Shown here piece after piece: positions 11,329 through 21,978 of a stretch of DNA of 64,000 bases. Origin of the DNA: Vibrio ostreae (GTDB lineage Bacteria > Pseudomonadota > Gammaproteobacteria > Enterobacterales > Vibrionaceae); the NCBI RefSeq assembly GCF_019226825.1, contig NZ_CP076643.1, forward strand, positions 2,418,001 through 2,482,000, in the 5' to 3' direction. Positions within the stretch are counted from its first letter, which is position 1. Each line of letters starts with the position of its first letter. Both the position numbers and the translations under genes were made by a program. The notes below the pieces were generated by a model, which saw nothing but the letters and a program-made list of their open reading frames with translations, did not search any database and was not told where the DNA came from.

Positions 11329-11517
11329 CTAACTGGCCTGTTGGTATTGAACCGGAATAATTTCGCCGAGAATCTCTTTTGCCTGCCTCACACATTTTCC
11401 GCATTGAGAGCCGAGAGCGGTACAGCGTTTGATTCCACGAATATCCGTGACGCCCTGTTCAAGGGCTAACTTCTTAATCTTTTTGTCAGAGACACCATGG
11501 CACAAACAAACGTACAT
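11329..11517 (-). CDS. bfd: Bacterioferritin-associated ferredoxin
   Basis: Small [2Fe-2S] protein that reduces bacterioferritin haem so stored iron can be released. The 62-residue sequence MYVCLCHGVSDKKIKKL through TALGSQCGKCVRQAKEIL has the Bfd ligand spacing C4, C6, C39 and C42. A Fur-like site lies just upstream, fitting induction in iron starvation. Confidence 0.96.
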   Translation of the reverse strand: MYVCLCHGVSDKKIKKLALEQGVTDIRGIKRCTALGSQCGKCVRQAKEILGEIIPVQYQQAS

Positions 11518-11551
11518 ACTTCACCTCTCATTCATCATTAATCGCAATATA

Positions 11552-11570
11552 AAAGAGAATCATTCTTATT
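11552..11570 (-). promoter_or_regulatory. Fur-like operator upstream of bfd
   Basis: AAGAGAATCATTCTTATT matches a Fur box core (inverted GAGAAT-C-ATTCTT), about 35 bases before the bfd start. The call rests on similarity to the inverted hexamer form of the Fur consensus and on bfd being a known Fur target elsewhere. Confidence 0.6.
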
Positions 11571-11775
11571 ACTAGCCATTTTCAGGCACGAGCTAAGATC
11601 GATTAGTTATAAAAAACCGGTGAAATTTGAGGGCAAAAATAGTTAGCTGCCGCAATAATGACAGTTATCTTAGTAACACTTTGTTTTAGAAAAGAAGTTA
11701 TCTCGAACGAAAAACTAAGGCAGGAATTTTCTTATAACCGAATGGCTATAAGGCTCAAACTCGATCGATAAAAAG

Positions 11776-11804
11776 CAAAAAGGGAAGCCGAAGCTTCCCT
11801 TTTC
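11776..11804 (-). terminator. Terminator of the str operon (after tufA)
   Basis: GGGAAGC / GCTTCCC stem with CGAA loop on the plus strand (11783-11800), followed on the minus strand by a T-run. It closes the rpsL-rpsG-fusA-tufA transcript. Confidence 0.9.
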
Positions 11805-11833
11805 TAATGCGATATGCGCACTAAGTTTCGCGA

Positions 11834-13018
11834 TTAAGCGAAGATCTTAGCTACAACACCAGCACCTACTGTACGGCCGCCTTCACGAATCGCGAAACGT
11901 AGACCTTCGTCCATCGCGATTGGAGCGATCAGGTCAACAATCATCTTGATGTTGTCGCCTGGCATTACCATTTCTACGCCTTCTGGCAGCTCGATGTTAC
12001 CAGTTACGTCAGTTGTACGGAAGTAGAACTGTGGACGGTAGCCTTTGAAGAATGGAGTGTGACGACCACCTTCATCTTTAGACAGTACGTATACTTCTGA
12101 TTCGAACTTAGTGTGTGGAGTGATTGAACCTGGTTTAGCAAGTACTTGACCACGTTCTACTTCATCACGCTTAGTACCACGTAGAAGTGCACCAACGTTC
12201 TCACCTGCACGACCTTCGTCTAGCAGTTTACGGAACATTTCAACACCTGTACAAGTAGTAGTTGTTGTGTCGTGGATACCAACGATCGCAACTTCATCAC
12301 CTACTTTCAGGATACCGCGCTCGATACGGCCAGTTACTACTGTACCACGACCTTGGATTGAGAATACGTCTTCGATTGGCATCAGGAACGGCATGTCTAC
12401 TGCACGCTCTGGCTCTGGGATGTAGTTGTCCAGTGCTTCTGCCAGTTCAACGATTTTCGCTTCCCACTGCTCTTCGCCGTTTAGTGCGCCTAGTGCAGAA
12501 CCTTGGATAACTGGTAGGTCATCACCTGGGAAATCGTATTCAGAAAGAAGTTCACGAACTTCCATTTCTACTAGTTCTAGCAGCTCTTCATCATCAACCA
12601 TGTCACATTTGTTCATGAATACGATGATGTATGGGATACCAACCTGACGGCCTAGCAGGATGTGCTCACGAGTTTGTGGCATTGGACCATCTGTCGCAGC
12701 AACAACTAGGATACCACCGTCCATCTGTGCAGCACCGGTGATCATGTTTTTAACATAGTCAGCGTGTCCTGGGCAGTCTACGTGTGCGTAGTGACGAGTT
12801 GGAGTGTCGTACTCTACGTGTGAAGTAGAGATCGTGATACCACGCTCACGCTCTTCTGGAGCGTTGTCGATTGACGCGAAGTCACGAGCTGAACCACCGT
12901 ACACTTTTGACAGTGTAGTACAGATAGCTGCTGTTAGAGTTGTTTTACCGTGGTCAACGTGGCCGATAGTACCAACGTTTACGTGCGGTTTCGTACGTTC
13001 AAATTTTTCTTTAGACAC
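11834..13018 (-). CDS. tufA: Elongation factor Tu, copy in str operon
   Basis: GTPase that delivers aminoacyl-tRNA to the ribosome. The 394-residue product has [10 protein letters not shown] (P-loop), [20 protein letters not shown] and the beta-barrel domains 2 and 3 ending [11 protein letters not shown]. The start codon is GTG (13016-13018), whereas the second copy (59714-60898) uses ATG. The proteins are identical. The coding DNA differs at one internal base that I saw (near 12090) and in the last six or so codons. It is the last gene of the str operon. Confidence 0.98.
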   Translation of the reverse strand: MSKEKFERTKPHVNVGTIGHVDHGKTTLTAAICTTLSKVYGGSARDFASIDNAPEERERGITISTSHVEYDTPTRHYAHVDCPGHADYVKNMITGAAQMDGGILVVAATDGPMPQTREHILLGRQVGIPYIIVFMNKCDMVDDEELLELVEMEVRELLSEYDFPGDDLPVIQGSALGALNGEEQWEAKIVELAEALDNYIPEPERAVDMPFLMPIEDVFSIQGRGTVVTGRIERGILKVGDEVAIVGIHDTTTTTCTGVEMFRKLLDEGRAGENVGALLRGTKRDEVERGQVLAKPGSITPHTKFESEVYVLSKDEGGRHTPFFKGYRPQFYFRTTDVTGNIELPEGVEMVMPGDNIKMIVDLIAPIAMDEGLRFAIREGGRTVGAGVVAKIFA

Positions 13019-13140
13019 GATCGTGTTCCTTCCTAGTTATGATTCACCTTGAGTAACGTACACTCAGGGCGCGCCAGAAATTGCTATTTTATGCGCCAAC
13101 GTCCGTCAGCGCAATAGATACGTCATTAATCAAATAACAA

Positions 13141-15237
13141 CTAACCGCGTTCTGCCACAATTGCATCAGCAATGTTTTTTGGCACCTCGGCGTACTCTTT
13201 AAACTCCATGGAGTAAGAAGCACGACCTTGGGTTGCAGAACGCAAATCAGTCGCGTAACCAAACATCGCAGACAGTGGGACGCGGGCACGGATAATTTTC
13301 AGACCCGCCGGGCCATCATCCATACCTTCGATGATGCCGCGGCGACGGTTAAGGTCACCGACTACATCACCCATCCAGTCTTCCGGAGTGGTTACTTCGA
13401 CTTTCATCATCGGCTCAAGAATAACCGGATTCGCTGCAAGCGCACCTTTCTTGAATGCCATGGAGCCGGCGATCTTAAACGCCATCTCACTCGAGTCGAC
13501 ATCGTGGAATGAACCATCGTAAAGTGTTGCCTTAACATCCAGTACTGGATAGCCGGCCAACACACCGTTGTTCATTTGTTCCTCGATACCTTTCGCTACC
13601 GGGCCGATGAATTCCTTAGGAATCGCACCACCCACGATTTCGTCGACGAAGACAAAGCCTTCGCCAGGTTCGGAAGGTTCGACTTTCAGCCAGACATGAC
13701 CATATTGACCACGACCACCTGACTGACGAACAAACTTACCTTCCACTTCCGCTTTACCAAGAATGGTTTCGCGGTATGCAACCTGAGGTTTACCCACGTT
13801 ACAGTCTACGTTGAATTCACGCTTCATGCGGTCAACGATGATGTCGAGGTGAAGTTCACCCATACCCGAGATCAGAGTCTGACCGGTTTCATCATCGGTT
13901 TCCACGCGGAATGACGGGTCTTCTGCAGCCAGTTTACCCAGCGCAATACCCATTTTTTCCTGATCGGCTTTAGAACGAGGTTCTACCGCGATCTGAATAA
14001 CCGGAGTCGGGAATTCCATGCGCTCCAGAATCACTTTATGATTCGGATCACACAGGGTATCACCTGTGGTTACGTCTTTCAGACCGATTGCCGCAGCAAT
14101 ATCACCAGCGCGAACTTCTTTGATTTCTTCACGTTTGTTGGAGTGCATCTGAACGATACGACCGAAACGCTCTTTCTTCTGTTTCACTGAGTTGTAAACA
14201 GCATCACCTGAGTTCACAACACCAGAATAAACACGAATAAAGGTCAGCGTGCCCACGAATGGGTCGGTTGCGATCTTAAACGCCAGAGCCGAGAAAGGTT
14301 CGCTGTCGTCAGCGTGACGCTCAACTTCTTTCTCGTCATCATCAATACCTTTGATTGAAGGAACTTCAGTCGGTGATGGCAGATACTCAACCACAGCATC
14401 CAATACGGCTTGTACACCTTTGTTCTTAAATGCACTACCACAAGTGGCCAGTACAATTTCGTTATTTAGTGTACGCAGGCGCAGGCCTTGCTTGATTTCA
14501 GCTTCGCTCAGCTCACCTTCTTCAAGGTATTTATCCATCAACTCATCGTTCGCTTCTGCCGCAGCCTCAACCAGGTGAGTACGCCACTCTTCAGCAAGCT
14601 CTAACATGTCGGCTGGAATGTCTTCGTAAGTGAAGGTCATGCCTTGATCGGCTTCATTCCAGTTGATGGATTTCATCTTGATAAGGTCGATGACACCTTT
14701 GAACTCGTCTTCCGCACCAATGTTCAGTTGGATAGGAACCGGGTTCGCACCAAGACGGTTTTTAATTTGGTCTACAACGCGTAAGAAATCTGCACCCGCA
14801 CGGTCCATCTTGTTAACAAACACCATGCGTGGAACATGATATTTATCTGCTTGACGCCATACAGTTTCAGACTGAGGTTCAACACCTGAGGAGCCACAGA
14901 ACACAACGACAGCACCGTCAAGTACACGAAGAGAACGCTCTACTTCGATTGTGAAGTCAACGTGTCCCGGGGTGTCAATGATGTTGATGCGATGATCGTC
15001 GAATTGAGCTTCCATACCACGCCAGAAGGTGGTAGTCGCAGCGGAGGTGATTGTGATACCACGCTCTTGCTCTTGCTCCATCCAGTCCATGGTGGCAGCA
15101 CCATCGTGAACTTCGCCGATTTTGTGAGAAAGGCCAGTGTAGAACAGAATACGCTCAGTAGTGGTAGTTTTTCCTGCATCTACGTGAGCACAGATACCGA
15201 TGTTGCGGTAGCGCTCAATAGGAGTTTTACGAGCCAC
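13141..15237 (-). CDS. fusA: Elongation factor G
   Basis: Translocation GTPase. The 698-residue protein shows [20 protein letters not shown] (P-loop), [31 protein letters not shown] and the five-domain EF-G length. Domain IV/V motifs [20 protein letters not shown] and [12 protein letters not shown] are present. It lies between rpsG (75-base gap) and tufA (122-base gap) in the str operon. It is standard fusA rather than the fusB-like paralogue found elsewhere in some vibrios, judged by operon context. Confidence 0.98.
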   Translation of the reverse strand: MARKTPIERYRNIGICAHVDAGKTTTTERILFYTGLSHKIGEVHDGAATMDWMEQEQERGITITSAATTTFWRGMEAQFDDHRINIIDTPGHVDFTIEVERSLRVLDGAVVVFCGSSGVEPQSETVWRQADKYHVPRMVFVNKMDRAGADFLRVVDQIKNRLGANPVPIQLNIGAEDEFKGVIDLIKMKSINWNEADQGMTFTYEDIPADMLELAEEWRTHLVEAAAEANDELMDKYLEEGELSEAEIKQGLRLRTLNNEIVLATCGSAFKNKGVQAVLDAVVEYLPSPTEVPSIKGIDDDEKEVERHADDSEPFSALAFKIATDPFVGTLTFIRVYSGVVNSGDAVYNSVKQKKERFGRIVQMHSNKREEIKEVRAGDIAAAIGLKDVTTGDTLCDPNHKVILERMEFPTPVIQIAVEPRSKADQEKMGIALGKLAAEDPSFRVETDDETGQTLISGMGELHLDIIVDRMKREFNVDCNVGKPQVAYRETILGKAEVEGKFVRQSGGRGQYGHVWLKVEPSEPGEGFVFVDEIVGGAIPKEFIGPVAKGIEEQMNNGVLAGYPVLDVKATLYDGSFHDVDSSEMAFKIAGSMAFKKGALAANPVILEPMMKVEVTTPEDWMGDVVGDLNRRRGIIEGMDDGPAGLKIIRARVPLSAMFGYATDLRSATQGRASYSMEFKEYAEVPKNIADAIVAERG

Positions 15238-15312
15238 GATTGTATCCTCTTACTAAGGTTAACCTTAGAATTTAGAAATGTGCTGCGAGAGAACCTCGCA
15301 GCACAGAAGGTA

Positions 15313-15783
15313 TTACCAGCGGTAATGAGCAAACGCTTTGTTCGCTTCTGCCATACGGTGAACGTCTTCACGTTTCTTAACAGCAGTACCTTTGTTTTCT
15401 GACGCGTCTAGCATTTCAGCAGCTAGGCGTGCAGCCATAGATTTTTCACCACGCTTACGCGCAGCTTCAACCAACCAACGCATAGCAAGTGCGTTACGGC
15501 GAACCGGACGTACTTCTACAGGAACCTGGTAAGTTGAACCACCAACACGGCGAGATTTAACCTCTACCGCTGGGCGAACGTTTTCAAGAGCTTCTTCAAA
15601 TACAGCTAAGTGATCTTTACCAGATTTCTCAGCCATAGAGTCTAGTGCAGTGTAAACAATTTTCTCTGCAGTAGATTTTTTACCGTCAACCATAAGGATG
15701 TTAACGAATTTTGCCAGCAGTTCAGATTTGAACTTTGGATCTGGAAGGATCTTACGCTGACCAATAACGCGACGACGTGGCAT
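15313..15783 (-). CDS. rpsG: 30S ribosomal protein S7
   Basis: Primary 16S rRNA-binding protein nucleating the small-subunit head. The 156-residue product starts [20 protein letters not shown] and includes [20 protein letters not shown] and [20 protein letters not shown]. In E. coli, S7 represses translation of the str mRNA through the rpsL-rpsG spacer. The spacer here is 118 bases (15784-15901), large enough for such a structure. Confidence 0.98.
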   Translation of the reverse strand: MPRRRVIGQRKILPDPKFKSELLAKFVNILMVDGKKSTAEKIVYTALDSMAEKSGKDHLAVFEEALENVRPAVEVKSRRVGGSTYQVPVEVRPVRRNALAMRWLVEAARKRGEKSMAARLAAEMLDASENKGTAVKKREDVHRMAEANKAFAHYRW

Positions 15784-15901
15784 GGAATATTCTCCGTTGT
15801 CTTCTTCAGGTTTTATCCAAAACTTTTCAGTTTTTTCAAAAAATTAAAATTGAAAATAAGTGTTTGGCCTTACTTAACGCTTTCTTTATAAAAAAGACGC
15901 A

Positions 15902-16279
<378 letters not shown>

Positions 16280-16358
16280 CTAGCTCCTGAAATTTACTAA
16301 AAAGTAAGCTTTGTGAAAAATCTATCCCTATTGCACTTAGCGCAATTAGGGACGCAAA

Positions 16359-16387
16359 ATTCTATGCAGCAGTGGGAAGTGTGTCAA
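16359..16387 (-). promoter_or_regulatory. Sigma-70 promoter of the str operon
   Basis: On the minus strand, TTGACA (16382-16387) and TAGAAT (16359-16364) are separated by 17 bases. It precedes rpsL with a leader of about 75 bases. Confidence 0.85.
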
Positions 16388-16459
16388 GAAATATACAGAT
16401 CTTTTTTGCCGGTTGGCGCAAGTGGGGTGGACACCCGAACGTACACCCCGCAGCGCTTA

Positions 16460-16735
16460 TTACCAAGTAATTGATTTACCGTATTTTACTGTGGCATCCA
16501 CCCAACCATCCATATCGATAACCTCAACCAGTGGGGGGCAGTGTGCGAGCCATCCGCGCGCTTGCAGATCCTCTCGCAGTGCATACACAGGAACAGCCGT
16601 CGGAAGATGGGCATAAAACGGGCTGACCTGACTCGCCGCATACACGGCATTCTCAACCAGCAACAGAGCATCCTGGCTAAGCAGGTAGCGGCTGACCAGC
16701 GCCAGTTGCTGAGGGGTTTTTACAATATGCAGCAT
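16460..16735 (-). CDS. tusB: Sulfur relay protein TusB
   Basis: Subunit of the TusBCD complex that relays persulfide sulfur from TusA to TusE for 2-thiouridine synthesis at tRNA wobble U34. The 91-residue product begins MLHIVKTPQQLALVSRYLL, typical of TusB/DsrH. It lies eight bases after tusC in the yheO-tusDCB operon, the same order as E. coli. Confidence 0.93.
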   Translation of the reverse strand: MLHIVKTPQQLALVSRYLLSQDALLLVENAVYAASQVSPFYAHLPTAVPVYALREDLQARGWLAHCPPLVEVIDMDGWVDATVKYGKSITW

Positions 16736-16743
16736 ACGATGTC

Positions 16744-17100
16744 CTAAAACGTCACAATCTGATCAAAGCGTTGCCACAGCGTCGCAATCGCCTGCGGCTC
16801 CAGCGGCTTGGTCCCGACCACCAGATCCTCACTGCGCAGGCCCCATTCAGTGAGGCTGTGCGCGCAGGTATAACGCTGTTCGATGTCATACAAATCGAGC
16901 AGTTTAAATGCACTGATGTAGTCGCGGCTCAATACTGCACCCGGCTCCTGACCCGCGACCAGTTGCAACACCCCTTCACCAATAAAAAATACCGCCAGAT
17001 CTTCGCTATAAGCCGAGGCCGCCAGCAAAGCATCCAACCCTTCCCGACCGGCACTGACGGCATGCGGCGCGGAATGAAATACAAACGCGACTTTATTCAA
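16744..17100 (-). CDS. tusC: Sulfur relay protein TusC
   Basis: DsrF-like subunit of the TusBCD sulfur-transfer complex. The 118-residue sequence begins [20 protein letters not shown] and includes the family segments [15 protein letters not shown] and [24 protein letters not shown] residues around positions 45-75. Its start overlaps the tusD stop by four bases, so the subunits are translationally coupled. Confidence 0.93.
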   Translation of the reverse strand: MNKVAFVFHSAPHAVSAGREGLDALLAASAYSEDLAVFFIGEGVLQLVAGQEPGAVLSRDYISAFKLLDLYDIEQRYTCAHSLTEWGLRSEDLVVGTKPLEPQAIATLWQRFDQIVTF

Positions 17101-17504
17101 AACTGTACCACCCTGTCTTGTGCCAATAATGCTTCTGCCAGACTACCAAGTCCGGTCTGTTCGAACGGTGCGGCCAGATTCGAGGCAGGCAACTGGTGCT
17201 GCTCGGCTTCAGCTGGGCTGAGCACACCGCGGCGCAGCGCAGCAGCCACGCAAGTCTCGAGGCGTACATTATGTTCTGCCGCCAGGCGCTGCCATGCGGC
17301 AACCAGATCAAATTCATCGTTAGCCGGTGCGGTCAATGCCGAGCCATTCTGCACTCCGTCCTGATAAAAGAATACGCTGCGCAGAGTATGGCCCTTGGCA
17401 ATCACCCGGCTGGCAAACAGGTAAGCGTTGCGCGCCGACTGGGTACCGTACACCGAGCCATTAACCAGCAAGGTAAAAGTCAGAGTCTGGTTTTCAGTGC
17501 TCAC
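17097..17504 (-). CDS. tusD: Sulfur relay protein TusD
   Basis: DsrE-like catalytic subunit of TusBCD, carrying the persulfide on a conserved cysteine (in [17 protein letters not shown], about residue 82). The 135-residue sequence begins [20 protein letters not shown] and contains [19 protein letters not shown]. It overlaps yheO by four bases upstream and tusC by four bases downstream. Confidence 0.94.
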   Translation of the reverse strand: MSTENQTLTFTLLVNGSVYGTQSARNAYLFASRVIAKGHTLRSVFFYQDGVQNGSALTAPANDEFDLVAAWQRLAAEHNVRLETCVAAALRRGVLSPAEAEQHQLPASNLAAPFEQTGLGSLAEALLAQDRVVQF

Positions 17505-18223
17505 TTCTCGTCGTCCTCAGTCTTGCGCTGACGGATATACAGATAGACGGTGTGCTTAGAGATGTTGAGGCGATCCGCAACGCGGTTAATCGCATCTTTA
17601 ATATCAAAAATACCTTTATCAAACAGCGCCATCACAATCTGACGGTTCTTGGTGTTGTTCGACACCGATTTGTCAGCATTGATCTCTTCAATGGTGCGCT
17701 CTACGGTCTGATCCACCAGCTCCTCAACGTCACTGGCGAAGTTGACCGATGAGGCGGCCGCTTCCGCTTCCTGGGTCGGCATAAACGAGTGCAACACCTG
17801 CGAAAACGGAGCGTCGAGGTTGACGTTGATACACAGCAGACCAATGACGCGGTTTTCGTCATTGCGGATCGCAATCGTGATCGACTTCATCAGCACGCCG
17901 CCTTTGGCGCGGGTAAAGTAAGAACGCGAAAAATTGCGCTCCGAGCCCTCGATGTCGCGCAGCATTTTCAGCGCCAGATCGGTGATCGGCGAGCCGACCT
18001 GACGCCCGGTATTTTCACCATTGGCAATTTTGACCGCCGAGGTGTTCAGATCTTCCAGCGAATGCAGAACGATTTCACAAAATGGCCCAATCAGGCTGGC
18101 TATCCCATCCACGACCGCTTCATATGAGCGCAGAATGACTTTGTCATGGTCCGTAAATGGTTTGACATGCACGGATTCCATTTCAAGTAACATATCGGCA
18201 TTAAGGTTTTCTGTCGTTGTCAC
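17501..18223 (-). CDS. YheO-family PAS and helix-turn-helix regulator
   Basis: Predicted transcription regulator of the YheO/DauR family. A PAS-like YheO domain (about residues 22-135, [20 protein letters not shown] and [20 protein letters not shown]) is followed by a C-terminal helix-turn-helix (about residues 195-235, [20 protein letters not shown]). At 240 residues it matches family length. It heads the tusDCB operon, as in E. coli (yheO-tusDCB), but whether it regulates those genes is not known. Confidence 0.88.
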   Translation of the reverse strand: MTTTENLNADMLLEMESVHVKPFTDHDKVILRSYEAVVDGIASLIGPFCEIVLHSLEDLNTSAVKIANGENTGRQVGSPITDLALKMLRDIEGSERNFSRSYFTRAKGGVLMKSITIAIRNDENRVIGLLCINVNLDAPFSQVLHSFMPTQEAEAAASSVNFASDVEELVDQTVERTIEEINADKSVSNNTKNRQIVMALFDKGIFDIKDAINRVADRLNISKHTVYLYIRQRKTEDDEK

Positions 18224-18342
18224 TGTACTTTGACCCTAGAACGAAAAATCAACAAATTGATGTAAGTTTATCAGAAAATTTTAACCGAATACTCAGCTAT
18301 CTTGCCAACAAGTGATTTAGAACAACTTATGTACCCGGCGTA

Positions 18343-18371
18343 CAAAAAAAGGGCCTGAACAAGTCAGGCCC
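18343..18371 (-). terminator. Terminator of fkpA
   Basis: GGGCCTGA / TCAGGCCC stem with a five-base loop, followed on the minus strand by T7. Confidence 0.9.
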
Positions 18372-18394
18372 TCCGATTACTTACTCAGTGCGGC

Positions 18395-19192
18395 TTACTG
18401 CGCGCTTTTCGCTTTTGCGTCGGCATCGCCGTTATCGATCTTCAGCAGCTCAACTTCAAACACCAAAGTTGAGTTAGCCGGAATCGTTGGCGTGTCCTGC
18501 TCGCCGTACGCCAGTTCTGGCGGGATAACGAACTTGTACTTGGCACCCACTTTCATCAGTTGCACGCCTTCAGTCCAGCCCGGGATCACACGGTTGAGCG
18601 GGAATGTTGCCGGTTCACCGCGATCGTAAGAGCTGTCGAACTGAGTACCGTCGATCAGTGTGCCTTTGTAGTGCACTTGTACGGTGTCCGTTTCTTTTGG
18701 CGTTTCGCCTTCACCCGGAGTCATCACCTGGTACAGCAGACCCGAGTCAGTCTTCTTCACACCATCCTGTTTTTCAAAATCAGCACGGAAGTCATCACCA
18801 GCCTTCTTGTTGGTGGCGGCTTTCTCTTCAGCCTGAGCTTTCATTTTCTCTGCAACACGTTTGTCCAGGCTTTCCAGCGCGGCACGCGTCTCTTCTTCAG
18901 TCATTTCTGCTTTACCGGCAAATACGTGCTGAATACCTTCCAGAACCAGATCCTTGTTGAGGTTGATTCCGATTTCAGCCGGCTTTTCAATACTGTTGCT
19001 CAGGTAGTTAGCAAACGAAACACCGATGGCGTACGCTGCTTTATCGTCTTCTGACTGCAGGTTCACCGTTTTCGCGGCGGCTGACTGTTCAGCGGCAGGT
19101 GCCGCACCTTCCGTTTTCGGTGCATCTTCCTGACAACCTACGGCCAGCATAACGGTTGCGGCAAGTAGCGACACTTTCAAAAGTGATTTCAT
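18395..19192 (-). CDS. fkpA: FKBP-type peptidyl-prolyl isomerase FkpA, likely lipoprotein
   Basis: Envelope chaperone and proline isomerase. I start at ATG 19192, with GGAG seven bases upstream, giving 265 residues. The signal sequence [20 protein letters not shown] ends in a lipobox-like LAVGC, so the mature protein may be lipid-anchored; E. coli FkpA is a soluble periplasmic protein with no such cysteine. An N-terminal dimerisation domain (about residues 45-155) is followed by the FKBP domain ([47 protein letters not shown]). It is divergent from the WD40 lipoprotein gene and near slyX, as in E. coli. Confidence 0.92.
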   Translation of the reverse strand: MKSLLKVSLLAATVMLAVGCQEDAPKTEGAAPAAEQSAAAKTVNLQSEDDKAAYAIGVSFANYLSNSIEKPAEIGINLNKDLVLEGIQHVFAGKAEMTEEETRAALESLDKRVAEKMKAQAEEKAATNKKAGDDFRADFEKQDGVKKTDSGLLYQVMTPGEGETPKETDTVQVHYKGTLIDGTQFDSSYDRGEPATFPLNRVIPGWTEGVQLMKVGAKYKFVIPPELAYGEQDTPTIPANSTLVFEVELLKIDNGDADAKAKSAQ

Positions 19193-19331
19193 TGAATTCT
19201 CCAATTTCGAGGCAAACCTTTTGTTATTGTGCACAAAACTTGGTTTCAAGCTGGTGCGCAACACAGAGTTGTACCAATATAGCTTTATGTATTCAGATTG
19301 TCTTTACACACTAGACGGATAATTAGATTTG

Positions 19332-20309
19332 ATGCGAATAATTTCTCATTCCATCCTGCTGCTTGTTGTCATAGCGATGTTAAATGGCTGCTTTTTCTCT
19401 AACCAGGAAGCCGAACGCTGGGAACTGGAGCCGGAAGGGTCCACCAGTTTCGGGCTCAGCAGAGACGGTCGCTTCGCCCTCGTCTATTCCAAACAACACC
19501 AATTGGTGTTCTGGGATCTCACCGAGCGCAAGCAACTGGCAGAACTCGGGGCTCAGGACCCGCAGGCCAGCACAGTATCGCTGATCCGCATCTCAGATAA
19601 CGGCCGCTTTGCGATCACCGCGACCCAGGACAATTTCGCCGTCTGGGACCTTGGCTGGACGCAAGCCGAAGGTCTCTGGTCTATCTCTGATGGTCAAATC
19701 CGCGCAGTGGACATCGCCAGTAACGGCGAACAGGTACTGCTCGGATTATCCAATGGCAAAGCCATTTACGTCGATTTAGTCAGCGGGCGGCGCCTGGAGT
19801 TCCTTGCCCACCAAGAAAAAGTTAATTCTGTCGCGCTGGCCCCTAACGGACGCTACGCGCTGACCGGCGGCAATGATTACGCTGCTTACCTGTGGGATAC
19901 CCAAAGCGGACAAATTCTGCGTAAGTTTGAACACGAACAAAGGGTCAATCGGGTCGCACTACAGCGCGATGGGAAACTGGCCTTTACCTCAGACGGCGGT
20001 AACCAGTCTTTCATCTGGGATCTGGAAAGTGGTCAAAAGCGCTCAGCGCTGCGCAGCTTCTCGCGTCAGCTGATTTTTTCTAGCGCACGCTTTTCCGATG
20101 ACGGAACCAAGCTGGTCACTGGCACGCCATCCAGCCGCATCGAAGTGTGGGATACCAAGAGTGGCAAAAAGTCCGCCACCTTCGAAGCAGAACCTCGAAA
20201 AGATGCCCGCCCGCCACGCGCAGTAGTGTATGATGCGGCTTTTGATGCACAGCAGCGGGTCATATCGGCCACGTCTGCTGGGATAGCCCAAGCCTGGAAA
20301 CTCGATTAA
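19332..20309 (+). CDS. WD40-repeat lipoprotein of unknown function
   Basis: Predicted lipoprotein with a beta-propeller. The N-terminus MRIISHSILLLVVIAMLNGC is a type II signal peptide with lipobox LNGC. The body has at least six WD40-like blades, each ending in a W-D pair (VFWDLT, AVWDLG, YLWDTQ, FIWDLE, EVWDTK, QAWKLD), including SVALAPNGRYALTGGND. The ATG at 19332 follows an in-frame TTG. The start codon of slyX lies two bases after its stop, so the two form an operon. No enzymatic motif is visible. A role as an envelope scaffold is an inference only. Confidence 0.85.
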   Translation: MRIISHSILLLVVIAMLNGCFFSNQEAERWELEPEGSTSFGLSRDGRFALVYSKQHQLVFWDLTERKQLAELGAQDPQASTVSLIRISDNGRFAITATQDNFAVWDLGWTQAEGLWSISDGQIRAVDIASNGEQVLLGLSNGKAIYVDLVSGRRLEFLAHQEKVNSVALAPNGRYALTGGNDYAAYLWDTQSGQILRKFEHEQRVNRVALQRDGKLAFTSDGGNQSFIWDLESGQKRSALRSFSRQLIFSSARFSDDGTKLVTGTPSSRIEVWDTKSGKKSATFEAEPRKDARPPRAVVYDAAFDAQQRVISATSAGIAQAWKLD

Positions 20310-20311
20310 TC

Positions 20312-20539
20312 ATGCAAGACAACACCACGCAACAGCTGCTACAGCGTATTGATGACCTGGAATGTAAATTAGCGTTTCAGGAGCAGACCATTGACGAACT
20401 GAACGAGGCCCTAAGCCAGCAACAACTGCTGATCACTAAGATGCAGGATCAGATGAAATACGTGGTGGGTAAAGTTAAGAATATGGATACCTCCAACCTG
20501 GCCGACCCGGCGCAGGAAACGCCGCCGCCTCATTATTGA
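20312..20539 (+). CDS. slyX: SlyX family protein
   Basis: Small coiled-coil protein of unknown biochemical role. The 75-residue sequence is almost wholly heptad-patterned (QQLLQRIDDLECKLAFQEQT, then IDELNEALSQQQLLITKMQ) and ends with the SlyX tail ETPPPHY. It is adjacent to fkpA as in E. coli. It follows the WD40 lipoprotein gene by two bases. Confidence 0.93.
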   Translation: MQDNTTQQLLQRIDDLECKLAFQEQTIDELNEALSQQQLLITKMQDQMKYVVGKVKNMDTSNLADPAQETPPPHY

Positions 20540-20684
20540 GTCAGGCGCTGCATCCGTTTTTATCTCGTCGCTCTGAGCCTTGACACCAGCAGCTCAGGGC
20601 GGCCTGAATCTGAGCCGACGCCTGCGATGCTGTTGCTGGCTGCGGGCTCATATCGGCCAGTACCTTCGCTCAATTCGCCGCAGC

Positions 20685-20873
20685 TCAGCGAATAAACCAG
20701 TAGGCAATCACCGCACCGGTGACCACCAGGCAACCGCCTATCCGGCGCAGTTGAGTATCCGGTTGCTGACTCAGCTGAGCGACCATTTGCCGCCATCCAT
20801 TAGGCGCGATTAACGGCCCCAACCCTTCGGCAATCAAGACCAGGCCAAAGGCAATCCAGAGTGAATCCGGCAT
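20685..20873 (-). CDS. DUF2065 (YjeT-like) membrane protein
   Basis: Short inner-membrane protein of the DUF2065/YjeT family, function unknown. From ATG 20873 it has 62 residues with two membrane segments (about 3-20 and 42-60): MPDSLWIAFGLVLIAEGLGP and CLVVTGAVIAYWFIR. The EGLGPLIAPNGWR motif is diagnostic. It follows hflC, as yjeT does in E. coli, but a terminator lies between them here. Confidence 0.86.
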   Translation of the reverse strand: MPDSLWIAFGLVLIAEGLGPLIAPNGWRQMVAQLSQQPDTQLRRIGGCLVVTGAVIAYWFIR

Positions 20874-20949
20874 TTTCTTTCTCTCCCGAGCGTATTCGCT
20901 CAACATTCTGTCTATGCCAACAATCCGATAAGCCCGGTCAGTACAGACG

Positions 20950-20976
20950 AAAAAAAGGCTCCGTGACGGAGCCTTG
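20950..20976 (-). terminator. Terminator after hflC
   Basis: AGGCTCCG / CGGAGCCT stem with TGA loop (20957-20975) followed on the minus strand by a T-run (20950-20956). It ends the long tsaE-to-hflC cluster. Confidence 0.9.
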
Positions 20977-20992
20977 GTATACTATCAAGCGA

Positions 20993-21976
20993 TTACTGAG
21001 CAGAGCCCGTTCCCTTCGCATTGTTCATGTATTTGAAGAAGTCGCTCTTCGGATCCAGAACCAGAATATCGCTCTTATTACTGAATGATTTCTCATACGC
21101 CTGCAGTGAACGCAGGAAACCGAAGAACTCCGGATCTTTGTTGTAAGTATCCGCATAGATTTTGGCTGCATTCGCATCCGCGTCACCACGGGTCACGCGC
21201 GCGGTTTTATCCGCTTCGGCCAGAATTGTTGCCACTTCCAGCTCTGCCTGAGCGCGAATCACTTCTGCTTTTTCACGACCTTGCGAACGGTGCTTACGAG
21301 CAACCGACTCACGTTCAGCACGCATACGACGGTAAATCGATTCACTGATTTCATCCGGCAGGTTGATTTTCTTCATCCGGAAGTCAACCACACGCACACC
21401 CAAATCTTTCATCGCGCTGGTCCGTGTATCCGCCAGCACGTTTTCCATGATTTGGTCACGCTGACCATCGATTTCCAGAGCCTGCTTGGCCGCTTCAGTG
21501 GTTACCACCTCGGAATCCGGACTGTCTGGCAGCACGTCGCTGTTACGCGGACCGGAAACGATTTGTTTGATTTCACGCGCACCGATTTCTGAACGCAATA
21601 CGTCGGTGACTTTACGTTCCAGCAACGCTTCTGCCGTCAGAGCGTTACCGCCACCGGTTGCCAGGTAGTACTGACCAAAGTCATCAATACGCCATTTCAC
21701 GTACGAATCAATGATGACGTCTTTTTTCTCCGAGGTCACGAAACGGTCAGAACGGCCGTCCATGGTCTGGATACGTGCATCAAGAGTCTTCACACGGTCA
21801 AATAGTGGCATCTTGAAATGCAGACCCGGCTCGTAAATACGGGCGATTTCGTTGTTGTCTTTCAGGACACGACCAAAGCGGATTACGATACCGCGTTCCC
21901 CTTCAGGGATCACGAACATCGCCATCAGCAGCAGTGCCAGAACAACAACAACGACAGGGATCATCAACTTACGCAT
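20993..21976 (-). CDS. hflC: FtsH protease modulator HflC
   Basis: SPFH/band-7 inner-membrane protein that with HflK encases the FtsH protease and modulates its activity. The 327-residue protein has an N-terminal membrane anchor (MIPVVVVVLALLLMAMFVI), the band-7 domain (EGERGIVIRFGRVLKDN onward) and a coiled region rich in Ala/Glu (ARKHRSQGREKAEVIRAQAE). hflK ends two bases upstream of its start. Confidence 0.97.
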   Translation of the reverse strand: MRKLMIPVVVVVLALLLMAMFVIPEGERGIVIRFGRVLKDNNEIARIYEPGLHFKMPLFDRVKTLDARIQTMDGRSDRFVTSEKKDVIIDSYVKWRIDDFGQYYLATGGGNALTAEALLERKVTDVLRSEIGAREIKQIVSGPRNSDVLPDSPDSEVVTTEAAKQALEIDGQRDQIMENVLADTRTSAMKDLGVRVVDFRMKKINLPDEISESIYRRMRAERESVARKHRSQGREKAEVIRAQAELEVATILAEADKTARVTRGDADANAAKIYADTYNKDPEFFGFLRSLQAYEKSFSNKSDILVLDPKSDFFKYMNNAKGTGSAQ

Positions 21977-21978
21977 TC

